DNA of 64,000 nucleotides from assembly GCF_002975205.1 (NCBI RefSeq), contig NZ_PCOC01000002.1:2111501-2175500 (forward strand). Direction: 5' to 3'. The notes beneath the pieces were generated by a model, which was not told where the DNA came from, made no database searches, and saw only the letters and a list, made by a program, of their open reading frames with translations. The stretch comes from Ochrobactrum vermis. Its GTDB lineage: Bacteria > Pseudomonadota > Alphaproteobacteria > Rhizobiales > Rhizobiaceae. The translations under genes were made by a program, and so were the position numbers. Position 1 is the first letter of the stretch, and each line of letters begins with the position of its first letter. This document shows positions 33,517 through 43,553 of this stretch, in pieces.

Positions 33517-34977
33517 TTATGTTTCCCACGGCAGCGAGAACGTCTTGACGTTGGTAAAGCTCTTCATGGCTTCGATTACACCTTCCTTGTAACCGTTGCC
33601 GGAATCCTTGATGCCACCGAACGGAGACATTTCGATCCGATATCCCGGAACTTCCCAGATATTGACGGTGCCGACTTTCAAACCCCGGATGTATTTCTGC
33701 ATGCGGCGGTAATCATTGGTGCAAACGCCGGACGACAGGCCAAAATCCGTTGAATTCGACAAAGCGATCAACGCATCGTCATCTTCCGGTGCGCGGATGA
33801 TCGGAATGACGGGGCCGAAGGTTTCCTGCATGACCAATTCCGAACCATGGGGAACTTCATCCACAACGATCGGCGGCAACAATGCGCCTTGTCTGCCGGG
33901 GTCATAGAGTACCTTTGCTCCCTGTTCGGCAGCCGAATAAACAAGCTGCTCGAAGCGAGCCGCAGCCTGTTCGTGCACGACTGTGCCAAGCTCCGTCTGC
34001 GGGTCCATCGGATCGCCGAAGCGGATTTTCTTCGCCCGTTCCAGAACCATCGGCACGAAACGGTCCGCGACACTGCCCTGACATAGAATTCGTTTCACCG
34101 CCGTGCAGCGCTGGCCGGAATTTTTGGTCGCGCCGGCAACTGCCAGATCGGCGGCCTTGGCCAGATCATCGTCGCTCAGATCGTTGAGAATGATGAGAGG
34201 GTCGTTGCCGCCAAGCTCCAACACCATCCGCTTGTAGCCCCCGGTACGGGCAATCATCTTGCCCACCGGAACGCCGCCGGTAAAGGTGATGAGGTCGATA
34301 TCGGGGTTCGTAATCATTTCCAGCCCGATATCGTTGGGCAGGCCGGTGACGACCGACAGCATTTGCGGCGGCAAGCCGGCCTCATATATGATGTCGCACA
34401 ACAGCAGAGCCGTCATCGGTGTCAGTTCGGTCGGTTTCACCACGACGCAATTGTTCGTGGCAATTGCGGGCGCAACCTTATGAGCCACCATATTCAGCGG
34501 ATGATTGAATGGTGTGATCGCAGAGATTGCCTGCAACGGTTCGCGAGTGGTGAAAATCTTGCGCGCCTTGCCGTGCGGCGTCAGATCGCAAGAGAAGATT
34601 TCACCGTCATCATGCAGGCACATCTGTCCCGAAAGGGTGAAAACGTCGTAAGCGCGCCCGACTTCGTAATAGGCATCCATCTTGGAAATGCCGAGCTCCG
34701 AGGTAATCAGGCTGGCCATTTCTTCCTTGCGCTCAACCAGCAATTCGGCAGTGCGCAACAGAATTTTCTGCCGTTCATATCGGGTGAGCTTCGATTGGTA
34801 GGACGCTGCAATCCTGAAGGCTTCGCGCGCATGCTCGGCCCGACCTGCGGGAACGGTGCCGATCACCGCATTCGTATAGGGATAATGGACATCGAATGTC
34901 GTATCGGCGTCCACCTTGCGGCCAGCGATGCGCATCGGCTCGTGTCGTGTCTTGATCTGTGTTTCAGGCTTGACCAT
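33517..34977 (-). CDS. phnY: Phosphonoacetaldehyde dehydrogenase PhnY
   Basis: A 486-residue NAD-dependent aldehyde dehydrogenase that oxidises phosphonoacetaldehyde to phosphonoacetate. Motifs: NAD-site [20 protein letters not shown], general base Glu in [12 protein letters not shown] (~residue 250) and nucleophile Cys in [13 protein letters not shown] (~residue 291), ending [22 protein letters not shown] 34977 was chosen because AAGGA lies 7 bases upstream (the preceding in-frame ATG is at 34992). It lies between phnA and the PbfA-like gene in the order phnW-phnA-phnY seen in rhizobial AEP clusters. Confidence 0.92.
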   Translation of the reverse strand: MVKPETQIKTRHEPMRIAGRKVDADTTFDVHYPYTNAVIGTVPAGRAEHAREAFRIAASYQSKLTRYERQKILLRTAELLVERKEEMASLITSELGISKMDAYYEVGRAYDVFTLSGQMCLHDDGEIFSCDLTPHGKARKIFTTREPLQAISAITPFNHPLNMVAHKVAPAIATNNCVVVKPTELTPMTALLLCDIIYEAGLPPQMLSVVTGLPNDIGLEMITNPDIDLITFTGGVPVGKMIARTGGYKRMVLELGGNDPLIILNDLSDDDLAKAADLAVAGATKNSGQRCTAVKRILCQGSVADRFVPMVLERAKKIRFGDPMDPQTELGTVVHEQAAARFEQLVYSAAEQGAKVLYDPGRQGALLPPIVVDEVPHGSELVMQETFGPVIPIIRAPEDDDALIALSNSTDFGLSSGVCTNDYRRMQKYIRGLKVGTVNIWEVPGYRIEMSPFGGIKDSGNGYKEGVIEAMKSFTNVKTFSLPWET

Positions 34978-35006
34978 GGCGTGTTCCTTCATCTGCCTTT
35001 GGAGTA

Positions 35007-36263
35007 TCACGCGTGCGCAGCCGCAGTGACAGCGTAAAAGAATGCATCGAAGTTTCGCAGAACCGGCGCATTCGGCAGGTCCGGCATCTGCCGGTTGACG
35101 ATGAACGGCACTTCCTGTTCCGTCAGTCCGCCATGCGAACGCAAGGGTTCGTTGAGCGCAGCCAGATCATGTCGATGCTCGCTGGTACCGATGGCCTTGT
35201 TGACGGTCGAAACCAGAACAATGTCACCAATACGGTCAGCGGGCAGTTCGAAGCGCTCAGCAGCAGCCGGATTATCCAGCACGACATCTATGCCTTCAAT
35301 CCCTGCAAGACGTTTCATGATATCGGCAATATCCGTGCCTTCAGGCAGATAGGCGGTAGCGAAAGAACCGAGCGCACCATGGTGGACGACATAGGGATCG
35401 GTGATCGGCAGGATAACCCGGGCGGCATCCTTGCCAAGCCATTCGTCAAGAATATCCTGAACATAAACCACATCTGGCGAACCATCGGCCTTGTGCTTCG
35501 GCTTCATGCCGTGATCGGCCGTCACCACAATAGCAGCACCAAGCGCGTCGAGTTCGGTCAGATATTTGTCGAACATTTCGTAGAATGCGTTGGCTTGCGG
35601 AGTGCCAGGCGCATATTTGTGCTGCACATAGTCCGTCGTGGTGAGGTACATCACATCCGGGCGAAATGTCTGCAGCAGCTTCACGCCAGCAGCAAAGACG
35701 AACTCCGACAACTCGGCCGAATAGACTTCCGGCACGGGCATATCCAGCCATTTCGAAGCATTGTCGATACCATTTTCCGCCTTGGTCGTCGTATCCGAGC
35801 GTTCTGCCGAAAAGCAGACGGCACGTTCATCGTCGAACTGCAATCCCGCCCCCAAAAGAGCGCGCAGCTTGTCCTTCGCGGTCACGACCGCAACTTTGGC
35901 ACCGGCATCGTAAAAGCCTTTGAAGATGGTCGGTGCGCGGAGGAAACGCACGTCGTTCATCATCACTTCCGTCCCGGTCTCGCGATCATAGAGATAGTTG
36001 CCGCAAATCCCGTGCACAGCCGGCGGGCGTCCGGTCGCGATGGATAGATTGTTCGGGTTGGTAAAGCTTGGGATAACGCTGTGAGCGGTGCGTACACTGC
36101 CAGTCTGCTTGATCCGCTTCAATGTCGGCATGAGCCCGGCAGCTATTGCTTCATCCAGATAGGCTGGTTCGCAACCGTCGAGACAGATAGCGATCGCCGG
36201 GGCCTTGGGCCAGCTATAGTCGCGGTCGTTCACCGTAACAGTCAGATTGGTCATCTTGTTCAC
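35007..36263 (-). CDS. phnA: Phosphonoacetate hydrolase PhnA
   Basis: A ~418-residue Zn-dependent hydrolase of the alkaline phosphatase superfamily that splits phosphonoacetate into acetate and phosphate. Visible parts are the first metal site [18 protein letters not shown] (Asp), the nucleophile Thr in [20 protein letters not shown], and later metal ligands in [13 protein letters not shown] and the [18 protein letters not shown] segment. The start is taken as GTG 36263 because AAGGA lies 7 bases before it; ATG 36254 ([16 protein letters not shown]) is nearly as likely. It stops 29 bp before phnY and starts 48 bp after phnW. Confidence 0.93.
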   Translation of the reverse strand: MNKMTNLTVTVNDRDYSWPKAPAIAICLDGCEPAYLDEAIAAGLMPTLKRIKQTGSVRTAHSVIPSFTNPNNLSIATGRPPAVHGICGNYLYDRETGTEVMMNDVRFLRAPTIFKGFYDAGAKVAVVTAKDKLRALLGAGLQFDDERAVCFSAERSDTTTKAENGIDNASKWLDMPVPEVYSAELSEFVFAAGVKLLQTFRPDVMYLTTTDYVQHKYAPGTPQANAFYEMFDKYLTELDALGAAIVVTADHGMKPKHKADGSPDVVYVQDILDEWLGKDAARVILPITDPYVVHHGALGSFATAYLPEGTDIADIMKRLAGIEGIDVVLDNPAAAERFELPADRIGDIVLVSTVNKAIGTSEHRHDLAALNEPLRSHGGLTEQEVPFIVNRQMPDLPNAPVLRNFDAFFYAVTAAAHA

Positions 36264-36311
36264 GTGGATATCCTTTGCGGGCCGGGTCCGAACCCGTTTG
36301 TGTTCCAAAAT

Positions 36312-37511
36312 CTATGCGGCGAGTTTCGCTCTTTCATCGAGAGCCGCTGCCGGCGGCACAGCCGTGTCGACACCCATGGCATCAAGGGTTTCCCGTGCGG
36401 CGGCAACAACCTTGCGCATGACAGCCGCATCCATCCGGCCGATGCAGCCGATGCGGAAACTTTCGACGACCGTCAGTTTTCCGGGATAGATGATGAACCC
36501 CTTGTTTTTCATCAGTTCATAGAACCTGTTGAACTCGAAATTCGGGTGGGCCGGTGTGAAGAACGTCACAATAATCGGCGACAGCCAACGGTCGCGCAGC
36601 AGGGTTTCAAAACCGAGCTCGCGCATTCCTGCAACCATGACATCACGATTTTCGGTGTAGCGCGCAAGTCGGCCCTTCGCGCCGCCTTCCACCTCATGCA
36701 TGCGCAGCGCTTCCATGAAGGCGGCAACGACATGGGTTGGCGGTGTATAGCGCCATTGGCCGGTCTTGTTCATCGCGATCCATTGCGCATGAATATCGAG
36801 CGACAGGGAGTGGCAATTGCCCTTGGAAGCCTCCAGCTCGCTCGTTCGGGCAATCACGAAACCGAAACCCGGCACCCCTTCAATGCATTTATTGGCAGAG
36901 GAAACCATCGCTTCATAACGGATGGTGCCGACGCTGAGATCGATCGCACCGAAAGCACTCATCGAATCCACCAGCAATTTGCGACCACGCGCATAAACCA
37001 CTTCGGAAATTTCGTCGACCGGATTGAGGATGCCTGAACTCGTTTCGCAATGCACGACGATCACATGCGTGATGGCAGGATCTGCATCGAGAGCAGCGGC
37101 CACTTCATCGCCGCGCGGAGGCAGATAATCACCTTTGTCGATTATGCTGTAAGGTCGCCCCAGATATTCCAGCGTCTGCGCGATCCGCTGACCATAGGCG
37201 CCATTGATCAGAACCAGGATCTTGCCGTCTCGTGACAGGAACGTGCCCAACATCGCTTCAACCGCGAATGAACCACTTCCCTGGATCGGAACGCAATCGA
37301 ACTCGCCCTTCCGGTCTCCGGCAATTTCCAGCAGACGCTGGCGCATTTCCGCCGTCATGCCACGAAAATCACCGTCCCATGAGCCCCAGTCTCGCAGCAT
37401 TGCCTGCTTGACTTCGGTGGCGGTCGTCAACGGTCCCGGCGTCAGGAGATATGGCTCACCCAGAACTGGGGGATCAAATCGGGGCGCAATGACTTTGTTG
37501 TATTCCACCAT
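36312..37511 (-). CDS. phnW: 2-Aminoethylphosphonate-pyruvate transaminase PhnW
   Basis: A 399-residue PLP transaminase that converts AEP plus pyruvate to phosphonoacetaldehyde plus alanine. Motifs: [20 protein letters not shown] near the N-terminus, [19 protein letters not shown], the cofactor segment [28 protein letters not shown] and the Schiff-base Lys in [19 protein letters not shown] (~residue 194). The ATG at 37511 has GGAGGAC 5 bases upstream. It is the first gene of the minus-strand AEP block. Its long C-terminal extension ([14 protein letters not shown]) is not needed for the fold. Confidence 0.95.
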   Translation of the reverse strand: MVEYNKVIAPRFDPPVLGEPYLLTPGPLTTATEVKQAMLRDWGSWDGDFRGMTAEMRQRLLEIAGDRKGEFDCVPIQGSGSFAVEAMLGTFLSRDGKILVLINGAYGQRIAQTLEYLGRPYSIIDKGDYLPPRGDEVAAALDADPAITHVIVVHCETSSGILNPVDEISEVVYARGRKLLVDSMSAFGAIDLSVGTIRYEAMVSSANKCIEGVPGFGFVIARTSELEASKGNCHSLSLDIHAQWIAMNKTGQWRYTPPTHVVAAFMEALRMHEVEGGAKGRLARYTENRDVMVAGMRELGFETLLRDRWLSPIIVTFFTPAHPNFEFNRFYELMKNKGFIIYPGKLTVVESFRIGCIGRMDAAVMRKVVAAARETLDAMGVDTAVPPAAALDERAKLAA

Positions 37512-37612
37512 TTATGTCCTCCACACAGTCTTTCGATTAAACCTGTTAAAATGGTTGGACATAGATTGTGATTTAGTGGTCTATTTGTAAAATCGTTCTT
37601 TCAGATCATTCC

Positions 37613-37627
37613 ATAAATTTTACTTAT
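37613..37627 (-). promoter_or_regulatory. Candidate AEP-regulon operator (site 2)
   Basis: On the minus strand this reads ATAAGTAAAATTTAT, one base different from site 1 at 31944-31958, and lies 102-116 bp upstream of the phnW start. The distance to the start codon is similar at both sites. No regulator gene lies in the cluster. Confidence 0.35.
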
Positions 37628-37668
37628 GATTAAATTTCCATGTTTAAAGGCTACAGTCACTACGATGC

Positions 37669-37765
37669 AAGAGCGTATCCCAAAAGTGTGAAACGGTTTT
37701 CGGGATACGCGTAAAAACAAATAATTAGAGCATTACCAACGATTCAGTTTAAATTGGAAATGCTC
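37669..37765. repeat. Palindromic intergenic repeat R4
   Basis: A composite element in opposite orientation to R3: a hairpin GCGTATCCC/GGGATACGC (37673-37681 with 37702-37710) with the AAAAGTGTGAAACGGTTTT core, then a TAGAGCATT ... GGAAATGCTC hairpin. It lies upstream of phnW. Confidence 0.6.
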
Positions 37766-37990
37766 CAATCAAATGTTGCGGTCATCGAACTGCTCACCAA
37801 CAGAAGCATAATTTGCGTGCAAGGGTAGTCATTCAGTTGGGCTTGACCGACAACCAGTTTGTGACTGAACGCACTTATGCTGCAACAGCTTCAACTGTTT
37901 TTTGAGGAAGAGGTCCAGCCGATGCTTTCGCATTGTGTGAACGCGTTCGACACCGGACCGTATGATAAATGTTCACGCAATAACATTCAT

Positions 37991-38974
37991 TTAATCGGCT
38001 GGCGCAGTTGACTTGTTCATTGACAGTGGCATCGACAACGTCAGGATAACCGCGTCTCCTTCTGCCCTGTTTTCTGCGGCAAACTCATGGAAATATTTGA
38101 CGCGGGTGGAAAGTGGTAGCTCACTCAGCTCAAAGTTCCAACCAATCGTTGCACCAATTGCGGCCACGCGCCCTTTAAATGGCCCCGCAGCGCCGTCTCC
38201 ACTATCCCCGGAAAGCTGCTGATAATAATAGCCGACCAGACCGGCATCAAATGTCTTGCTAAAATGTTGAACGGCAGCCCATTCAAAGTGAAATTCATTA
38301 CCCGTTTTGTAATCGGTAGCGGGATTCTCGGCATTGAAGGTGACGCCAACCACACCTGAAATATCCAACCCTATTGCGGGGTCCAGCCAAGTTCCGGCCG
38401 CGAATACGTCCGCCCCCCAGTGATGAAAAGCAATGTTGGAAATCTCACCATCCTGGTAGTCTCCAACAGGCACATTGACCATCGTACCGACTTGGTAGTG
38501 AAAATTACCCGTTTTCCAGCCGAGAAACCCACTGACGATAGGGTCCCCGATGGTAAACACCGTATCTCGCACACCTGTTGACATTTCTCCAAAACGAGGA
38601 CCATTTAGAACAACATCAGCTTCTGTCTTTTTCCAGCCGAAAGGCAGTGACGCGCCGAGACCAAGATAACCGCCTGCTACTGTTTCCGGCAGCACCCACA
38701 TCACAGTCGGGATATCGACAGCAGCTGTACCCATCACACCGACGGCTAGCTTACCGCCCGTCGGGAGGCTCTTATTGCCGCCAAGGCCTCCGTGGTAATA
38801 GTAAAAGTCGTTTTGAAAGTAGACACCGGGAGGGGGTGTAATTGCCGCCGCGGGCCCTTTGGAGCCCAATAGGTAAAAGCCCGCTCCACCTTCTGCACTC
38901 ATTGCGGCCGACGGAACAAACAGCAACCCCGCAAGCGAGCCCAGCACTAGCATACTAAACGAAATTCGACGCAT
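37991..38974 (-). CDS. Outer-membrane protein, phenol-degradation meta-pathway (MetA) family
   Basis: A 327-residue protein of the Phenol_MetA_deg/SphA-like family of outer-membrane beta-barrels proposed to take up hydrophobic aromatic compounds. A Sec signal covers residues 1-27 (ISFSMLVLGSLAGLLFVP, cleavage at MSA). The mature start GGAGFYLLGSKGPAAAITPP, FQNDFYYYHGG and the alternating GWNFEL / TRVKYFHEF strands are characteristic. The ATG at 38974 has GGAGGGG 5 bases upstream. Lower G+C appearance than its left neighbours and lack of linked catabolic genes suggest acquisition by transfer. Substrate unknown. Confidence 0.82.
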   Translation of the reverse strand: MRRISFSMLVLGSLAGLLFVPSAAMSAEGGAGFYLLGSKGPAAAITPPPGVYFQNDFYYYHGGLGGNKSLPTGGKLAVGVMGTAAVDIPTVMWVLPETVAGGYLGLGASLPFGWKKTEADVVLNGPRFGEMSTGVRDTVFTIGDPIVSGFLGWKTGNFHYQVGTMVNVPVGDYQDGEISNIAFHHWGADVFAAGTWLDPAIGLDISGVVGVTFNAENPATDYKTGNEFHFEWAAVQHFSKTFDAGLVGYYYQQLSGDSGDGAAGPFKGRVAAIGATIGWNFELSELPLSTRVKYFHEFAAENRAEGDAVILTLSMPLSMNKSTAPAD

Positions 38975-39512
38975 GTATCCCCTCCGCATACGAATGCAAC
39001 TACTTGCCGACGTAAATGCTTGCAGACATAGATGAATATTTGTTACTGATATTAAAGCAAGGCTACACAGGTAAAATTCTATATTATTTGCATTCTTCCG
39101 TTATGGAAATCGTTTTTTAAAGAAGCGGTCGCACTGTTGCAGATTCAATCCCTGTTCGATCATCGACGTGCGGAAGCTGTGATGCCGCGCCAGCTATATA
39201 ACCTCACACACCGTGCCTCAACCATATAAAGACATTCATCCTTGAGGGCGCAGCTGTGGATCAGAATAAAGGCGCAGTCGCTAGACTCTGGAGAGCTGCG
39301 CGCGAGTTCCTATTTAGAGGTCTAGCAAGGATGATACAGAGTAGGTCGCAGTCGAACGCAATGTGCCCTGGGGCTAAGTTCGGGCGTCGTTGCGCGATGA
39401 GATAACATTGAACGCTGAATTTCTTTGCATCTGCTGGTGATTATTTTTACTGTTACGCACTCCCCTCTCCCGATCGGCCGCGCACAAGATAAATTCGATA
39501 GGGGAGGAAAGC
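38975..39512. other. 538-bp region without a gene
   Basis: Between the outer-membrane protein and a decayed DUF1254 gene. It is AT-rich near the left gene start, which should include its promoter (on the minus strand). I see no coding signal or repeat in the rest. Confidence 0.5.
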
Positions 39513-40089
39513 ATGAGGGCGAACTACGCAAGGCTCGCAACGACTGTTGCGTTTCTGTGACCGTTTTGGTAGGGGCTCCAGCCGTCGCAGTTGGCCGCCC
39601 GCCTGTATTTAACCTGCCAGCAGCAGCTCGACTTTTAGGAAGGCTTCAAGTGGAACGAGTTTACGCATAGAAAGCCTGGCGCGGTCGACTGGCCCAATCC
39701 AAATCTTGATGTCGCTTATTCAGAGGCTTCGGCTGCTGTCGACGAGACGAGCTGCACTATTGTAACTGTGCCCGAAGTCAAAGACAGTTACTACGTCCTT
39801 CAGTTTCTGAACGGCCGGGTCGAGACGCTTGCCAATATCAATGAACTTGTTTTTCCCGAGCATCCATCTGGATGATTTCGCGGTTTGCCTTGCCGGTGTA
39901 AAAGTCGATTTGCCGAAAAATATCAGCAGGATCAATCTGCCGGTCAAATATTCTCGTATCCTGGCACGTGTTGCCCTCGGAAATGATTGGGATGGAGCAG
40001 TCGCCCTTCAACAACAATTCTCGCTGAAAGTGACGGGGATGCCGAAACTGCCTGATATTCCGCTTCACACATTTCGGGATGCACTCTAG
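39513..40089 (+). pseudogene. DUF1254-family protein, frameshifted and shortened
   Basis: The start looks real: GGGGAGGAAAGC then ATG with MRANYARLATTVAFL, a signal-peptide-like opening cut by TGA at 39558. The hydrophobic stretch continues in another frame (VTVLVGAPAVAVGRP). The reading returns to the first frame at ~39640 with FKWNEFTHRKPGAVDW, NPNLDVAYSEASAAVDET, TIVTVPEVKDSYYVLQFL and RVETLANINELVFPEHPSG, then stops near 39873; the match goes on in a third frame with DDFAVCLAGVKVDLPKN, SRILARVALGNDWDGAVALQ and FSLKVTGMPKLPD, ending at 40089. These are consecutive DUF1254 segments. At least two frameshifts and loss of the DUF1214-containing C-terminal part make it inactive. Confidence 0.8.
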
Positions 40090-42773
40090 AATCTCCATAG
40101 AAGATCAGCTTTCAGCGACTGATCGCGTGACGTTTCAGAAAATTGACCCGAATAGGTCAGGCCCAACTGCGCATTGCCGGCTATGTCCATGCCAATGCGC
40201 GCTTCAGCCACTAGAGCATTACGTGAAATTGGCAGACCCGTGATAGCAAATGGCGCGTCACCCTGCTCAAAAAGCATGGAGCTGTCGGCAGCAAGATCTC
40301 CGTCCGCGCGACGCCAGCCAAGCACCGTTGAAAGGTTGACGGGCGCTGATCCGTTCAAGCCGAAATGCGTTTCAGTTCGCACGCCAAGTGTCGATATGAA
40401 ACTGTCCATCGGTTCCGTTCGATAGCTCAACGCGGCAGCATTTCCATTCTCTGTTCCATTTGATCCGCCCAGATGGACCCATGCCAGACCGGCATAAGGC
40501 TCAATGGTTGTCGCACCAACGGCGTAGCCGTAACCGACATCAACAAAACCCTGCACCGATCCGGTCGTGTGCTCGCTGTAAGTATGGTCTGCCAAGCCCG
40601 AGAAATTGATACTACGGGTGACGTCCTGCCTGTACCAGGTAATCGCACTACCCAGATTTAGGCGTATTGGACCGGCCCTGGTGCCGCCATAGATCGCCGC
40701 ATAATAATTCTCGCCTTGTGACGATGCCGTCAAACCGTCAATTGTCGTATGGCTATATCCACCAGCCATACCGATTTGCCACAGGCCGATAGGAGCATCG
40801 GCTCCAAAGAACACCCCACTTGTTCGCGTGTCGAGATCATCGAACCCATGGGCCGTGTAGTTGCCACGGGTTCCAAAACCCTGCGCCCAAAGTGTGACGT
40901 CGGAATTCTCGATCATATGTGCCTGTGGACCAACGCTCGTTTCGGTATCGGCGAAGGCTTGCCGCAGACGTGTGCCTATTGCGTCGCGCACATAGCGACT
41001 TGTATCAATCAATATGGCTGGCGAAGATACATAAACATCTCCACTGAGGCTACGAAAGACAGCATCGCCCTGCGTCTCTTGCAGTTGCAGCACCGCGTTG
41101 TAAACAGGATTGTCCTGCCCCAGACCCTCAATGGCTTGCGCTATTGCTTTACCGTTTGCGGTCGTCACTGCATTTACAAATGTGCGGGCATTGCGATTGA
41201 TATCGATAAAGACACTGTTTGCGCTATATTCAGCCGAAATATCGAAGAAAACAAAGGGTTCGATCAGTTCAGCAAATTGTCCCGAAACTGCAACGGCTGA
41301 CAGAACCAGTCTCCGCTCACCCGCACGCAGATTGGAGCCGTTAACAATCAGCCTGCCGCCGAGAAACGCATTGCCGGAAATCGCTAGCCGACTGGATTGA
41401 TCACCCTCGATACGGATCGCCAATGTTCCATCGCGCCACTGCCCGAACTGACCGTCAATCGCGAGCGTGCCAACAGAATTCAAACCGCCCGGAGCGATTA
41501 ATCCGTTGAGATTATAAACACCGTCATAGGTCAAGATGTCGCCAGTTCCTGACAATGCACCACCATTCAGCAGGACGTAGCTCGTATCCAGGGTACCATC
41601 CACGACAAGCCGGCCGGCATTGATTTCAACGTCTTGCCATACAAGCATGTACTGATCGAAAGGTAGGTCGAGCGTAGCTCGGGGATGCGATATAAACAAC
41701 GTATCCAGGGTTGGATCGGTATCGACGGTGATTGTTCCGGCGCTGGCCAGAAGCACATTGTAATATCGACCTGCAAAGCCATGATTCTCAAAATTCCCAT
41801 CAATGTTTTGCGGCATAGAAACGGCCCGGCCTTCGAGGTCCTTCCAGGCAGATAAATCGCTCCAGTTAAAATTACCGGGCAATGCAGCGACATATCGGGT
41901 TGGATTATTTTCATAGATCCAATCGAGATAGTCGGCGACGTTGGTCCACGCATTCGTGGCTCCGTAGCCGAACTGAGAGGCACCCGTATAATTCTCCACC
42001 CAGCTAGCGATGCCAATTTGAACGAGGCCATTTGCTGTTTCGACGAACAGGGGGCCACCACTATCAGTAGGCGCGGTTCCCGCTTGCAGAGAAGATACCG
42101 TTTCATCCGATGTCAAAGGGTTTGCAAAAATACCGATAAGAAACTTCTGTTCGTCATCCGACCAAAATTCATTGCCGGACAGGTATCCATAAAAATTGGT
42201 TTCCCCGACCCTACGTTTAAAATCATAGGGTCCGATGTCTCTGTCAGGCGGATTGGACCCGGTACCGGTTGCACCATAGCCCACGAACTTGAGCCGCGTA
42301 CCGATATCGGGCAGAGCGGCGCCCGGAGCTGTTAATTGAACCGGGGTCCCGTCCCAATAGCCATAACGCATTGCGACAAGAGCCACATCATTGGAAAGCG
42401 AAAAATAGTCAAAGCCCGAATGTACGACAACACCGGCCGCAAAACTGAAGCCGTCTGTTGGATTGACAGCGTCGGGCGAGAATTCAATAGTCGTTTGCGG
42501 AGACGCAATCAGTTGCCCCTTATCCCCCATCATGCAATGGGCCGCGGTTAACATGACCCTTGGAGCAATCAAAGTACCGGAACAGGTCCCGCCACCGTCA
42601 ACCGGCATACTGATGAGGCCTACATTGGAATAGACATTATCGCGGTCGTAATAGTTGGAGTAGCCGCCGACGTCGGCGGCGAGTTGATCATTCAGGACAA
42701 TAGCAAGAGCGGAAGAGGTTATTGGCAAAAATCCGCATACAACAACGGAACCGATCCAAACCCGATACAGCAT
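40086..42773 (-). CDS. Serine protease autotransporter (trypsin-like)
   Basis: An 895-residue type V secreted protein. Residues 1-24 form a signal peptide. Residues ~45-300 are a trypsin-type (S1) domain with His in VMLTAAHC (~79), Asp in SLSNDVALVAM (~129) and Ser in APTDSGGPLF (~238; Thr replaces the usual Gly before DSGG). Residues ~310-550 form a beta-helical passenger with motif LNGGALSGTGDI. From ~610 on is a 12-strand autotransporter barrel that ends in the usual aromatic residue (ADLLWRF). Start ATG 42773 follows a GGGGG run. Its base composition is lower in G+C than the neighbouring core genes, and it converges on the DUF1254 remnant with 4 bp overlap. Likely substrate: unknown surface or host protein. 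Confidence 0.9.
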   Translation of the reverse strand: MLYRVWIGSVVVCGFLPITSSALAIVLNDQLAADVGGYSNYYDRDNVYSNVGLISMPVDGGGTCSGTLIAPRVMLTAAHCMMGDKGQLIASPQTTIEFSPDAVNPTDGFSFAAGVVVHSGFDYFSLSNDVALVAMRYGYWDGTPVQLTAPGAALPDIGTRLKFVGYGATGTGSNPPDRDIGPYDFKRRVGETNFYGYLSGNEFWSDDEQKFLIGIFANPLTSDETVSSLQAGTAPTDSGGPLFVETANGLVQIGIASWVENYTGASQFGYGATNAWTNVADYLDWIYENNPTRYVAALPGNFNWSDLSAWKDLEGRAVSMPQNIDGNFENHGFAGRYYNVLLASAGTITVDTDPTLDTLFISHPRATLDLPFDQYMLVWQDVEINAGRLVVDGTLDTSYVLLNGGALSGTGDILTYDGVYNLNGLIAPGGLNSVGTLAIDGQFGQWRDGTLAIRIEGDQSSRLAISGNAFLGGRLIVNGSNLRAGERRLVLSAVAVSGQFAELIEPFVFFDISAEYSANSVFIDINRNARTFVNAVTTANGKAIAQAIEGLGQDNPVYNAVLQLQETQGDAVFRSLSGDVYVSSPAILIDTSRYVRDAIGTRLRQAFADTETSVGPQAHMIENSDVTLWAQGFGTRGNYTAHGFDDLDTRTSGVFFGADAPIGLWQIGMAGGYSHTTIDGLTASSQGENYYAAIYGGTRAGPIRLNLGSAITWYRQDVTRSINFSGLADHTYSEHTTGSVQGFVDVGYGYAVGATTIEPYAGLAWVHLGGSNGTENGNAAALSYRTEPMDSFISTLGVRTETHFGLNGSAPVNLSTVLGWRRADGDLAADSSMLFEQGDAPFAITGLPISRNALVAEARIGMDIAGNAQLGLTYSGQFSETSRDQSLKADLLWRF

Positions 42774-43553
42774 TATATCCCCCACCCGTACCCGGAACGA
42801 ATATATAAAATATTTTCTGGAGTTGTCGATGCATTTGATATGAATCGATGCTTACACAACACAGTTCTTTTGCATAATTGCGTGCGACGCGCAGCATGCC
42901 GCTCCTCCGAACACACTTAAGCTGTGCTTATCCGGAATGGATCTTTGTTCGAGGGCTTTTAGTTGATACGAAGACGCCTTGCGCTTACGCATCATTCGAG
43001 CGAGTTCAGTATCAGGAATGCGATGCTGGCTGTGGCTTCAGATTTGAACGCGAGCATAGGTCAAATCTACCATTTGACGGGGCGGCAGTCTGGCCTGCCG
43101 GCGCGAACCACAGCCTTGCGAAGGAGGCGCTTTTCAGAAACAAACCGCGCTCCACGCTGGAATTTAACTCAAATATACCGCCGTCAATGTCGATGGAACG
43201 ACACAGTACATGATATTCGTACAGTTATAATCCAGGCTGAACTCCCAATAGAATTGAACTTTTACACAAATCATGAATCGTAATATCCTATTTTAATTCG
43301 AAAGTGACTAATTATATAATATCCTTTTGCCGAACTTGCTTAAAAATCTGTTTCTCATATTGCGCGCTGCCACTGTTAAACGGATTCAGTGGATTGATAT
43401 CGCCCTAATCACAAGATGGCATACGATTGCCACTTTAAATCTGATTGCCAGTCAGCCCCCCTTGAAGTGGTTGTGCTGATTAGGATGTCTCCGACGCGCG
43501 GAACCACAGAAGTCCTGGCGAGTTATTTGGGAGCATGCAAAAAGGAGGGCGAA
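42774..43553. other. 780-bp region with decayed, unassigned coding traces
   Basis: No intact gene is seen. Between ~42960 and 43250, two plus-strand frames read FERVQYQECDAGCGFRFERE and then, after a shift, VNVDGTTQYMIFVQL ending in TAA, which could be parts of one broken gene; I cannot name it. The region 43250-43400 is AT-rich and probably contains the promoter of the GST gene. Confidence 0.4.

Larger units (their letters stand above)
37512..37990. other. 479-bp region upstream of phnW with operator and repeat
   Basis: This contains the phnW promoter side, a candidate operator at 37613 and repeat R4 at 37669. The right part (37879-38010) has a 43-codon open frame starting MLQQLQLFFEEEVQPML on the plus strand; I do not recognise it and it has no ribosome site, so it is not called. 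Confidence 0.5.
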
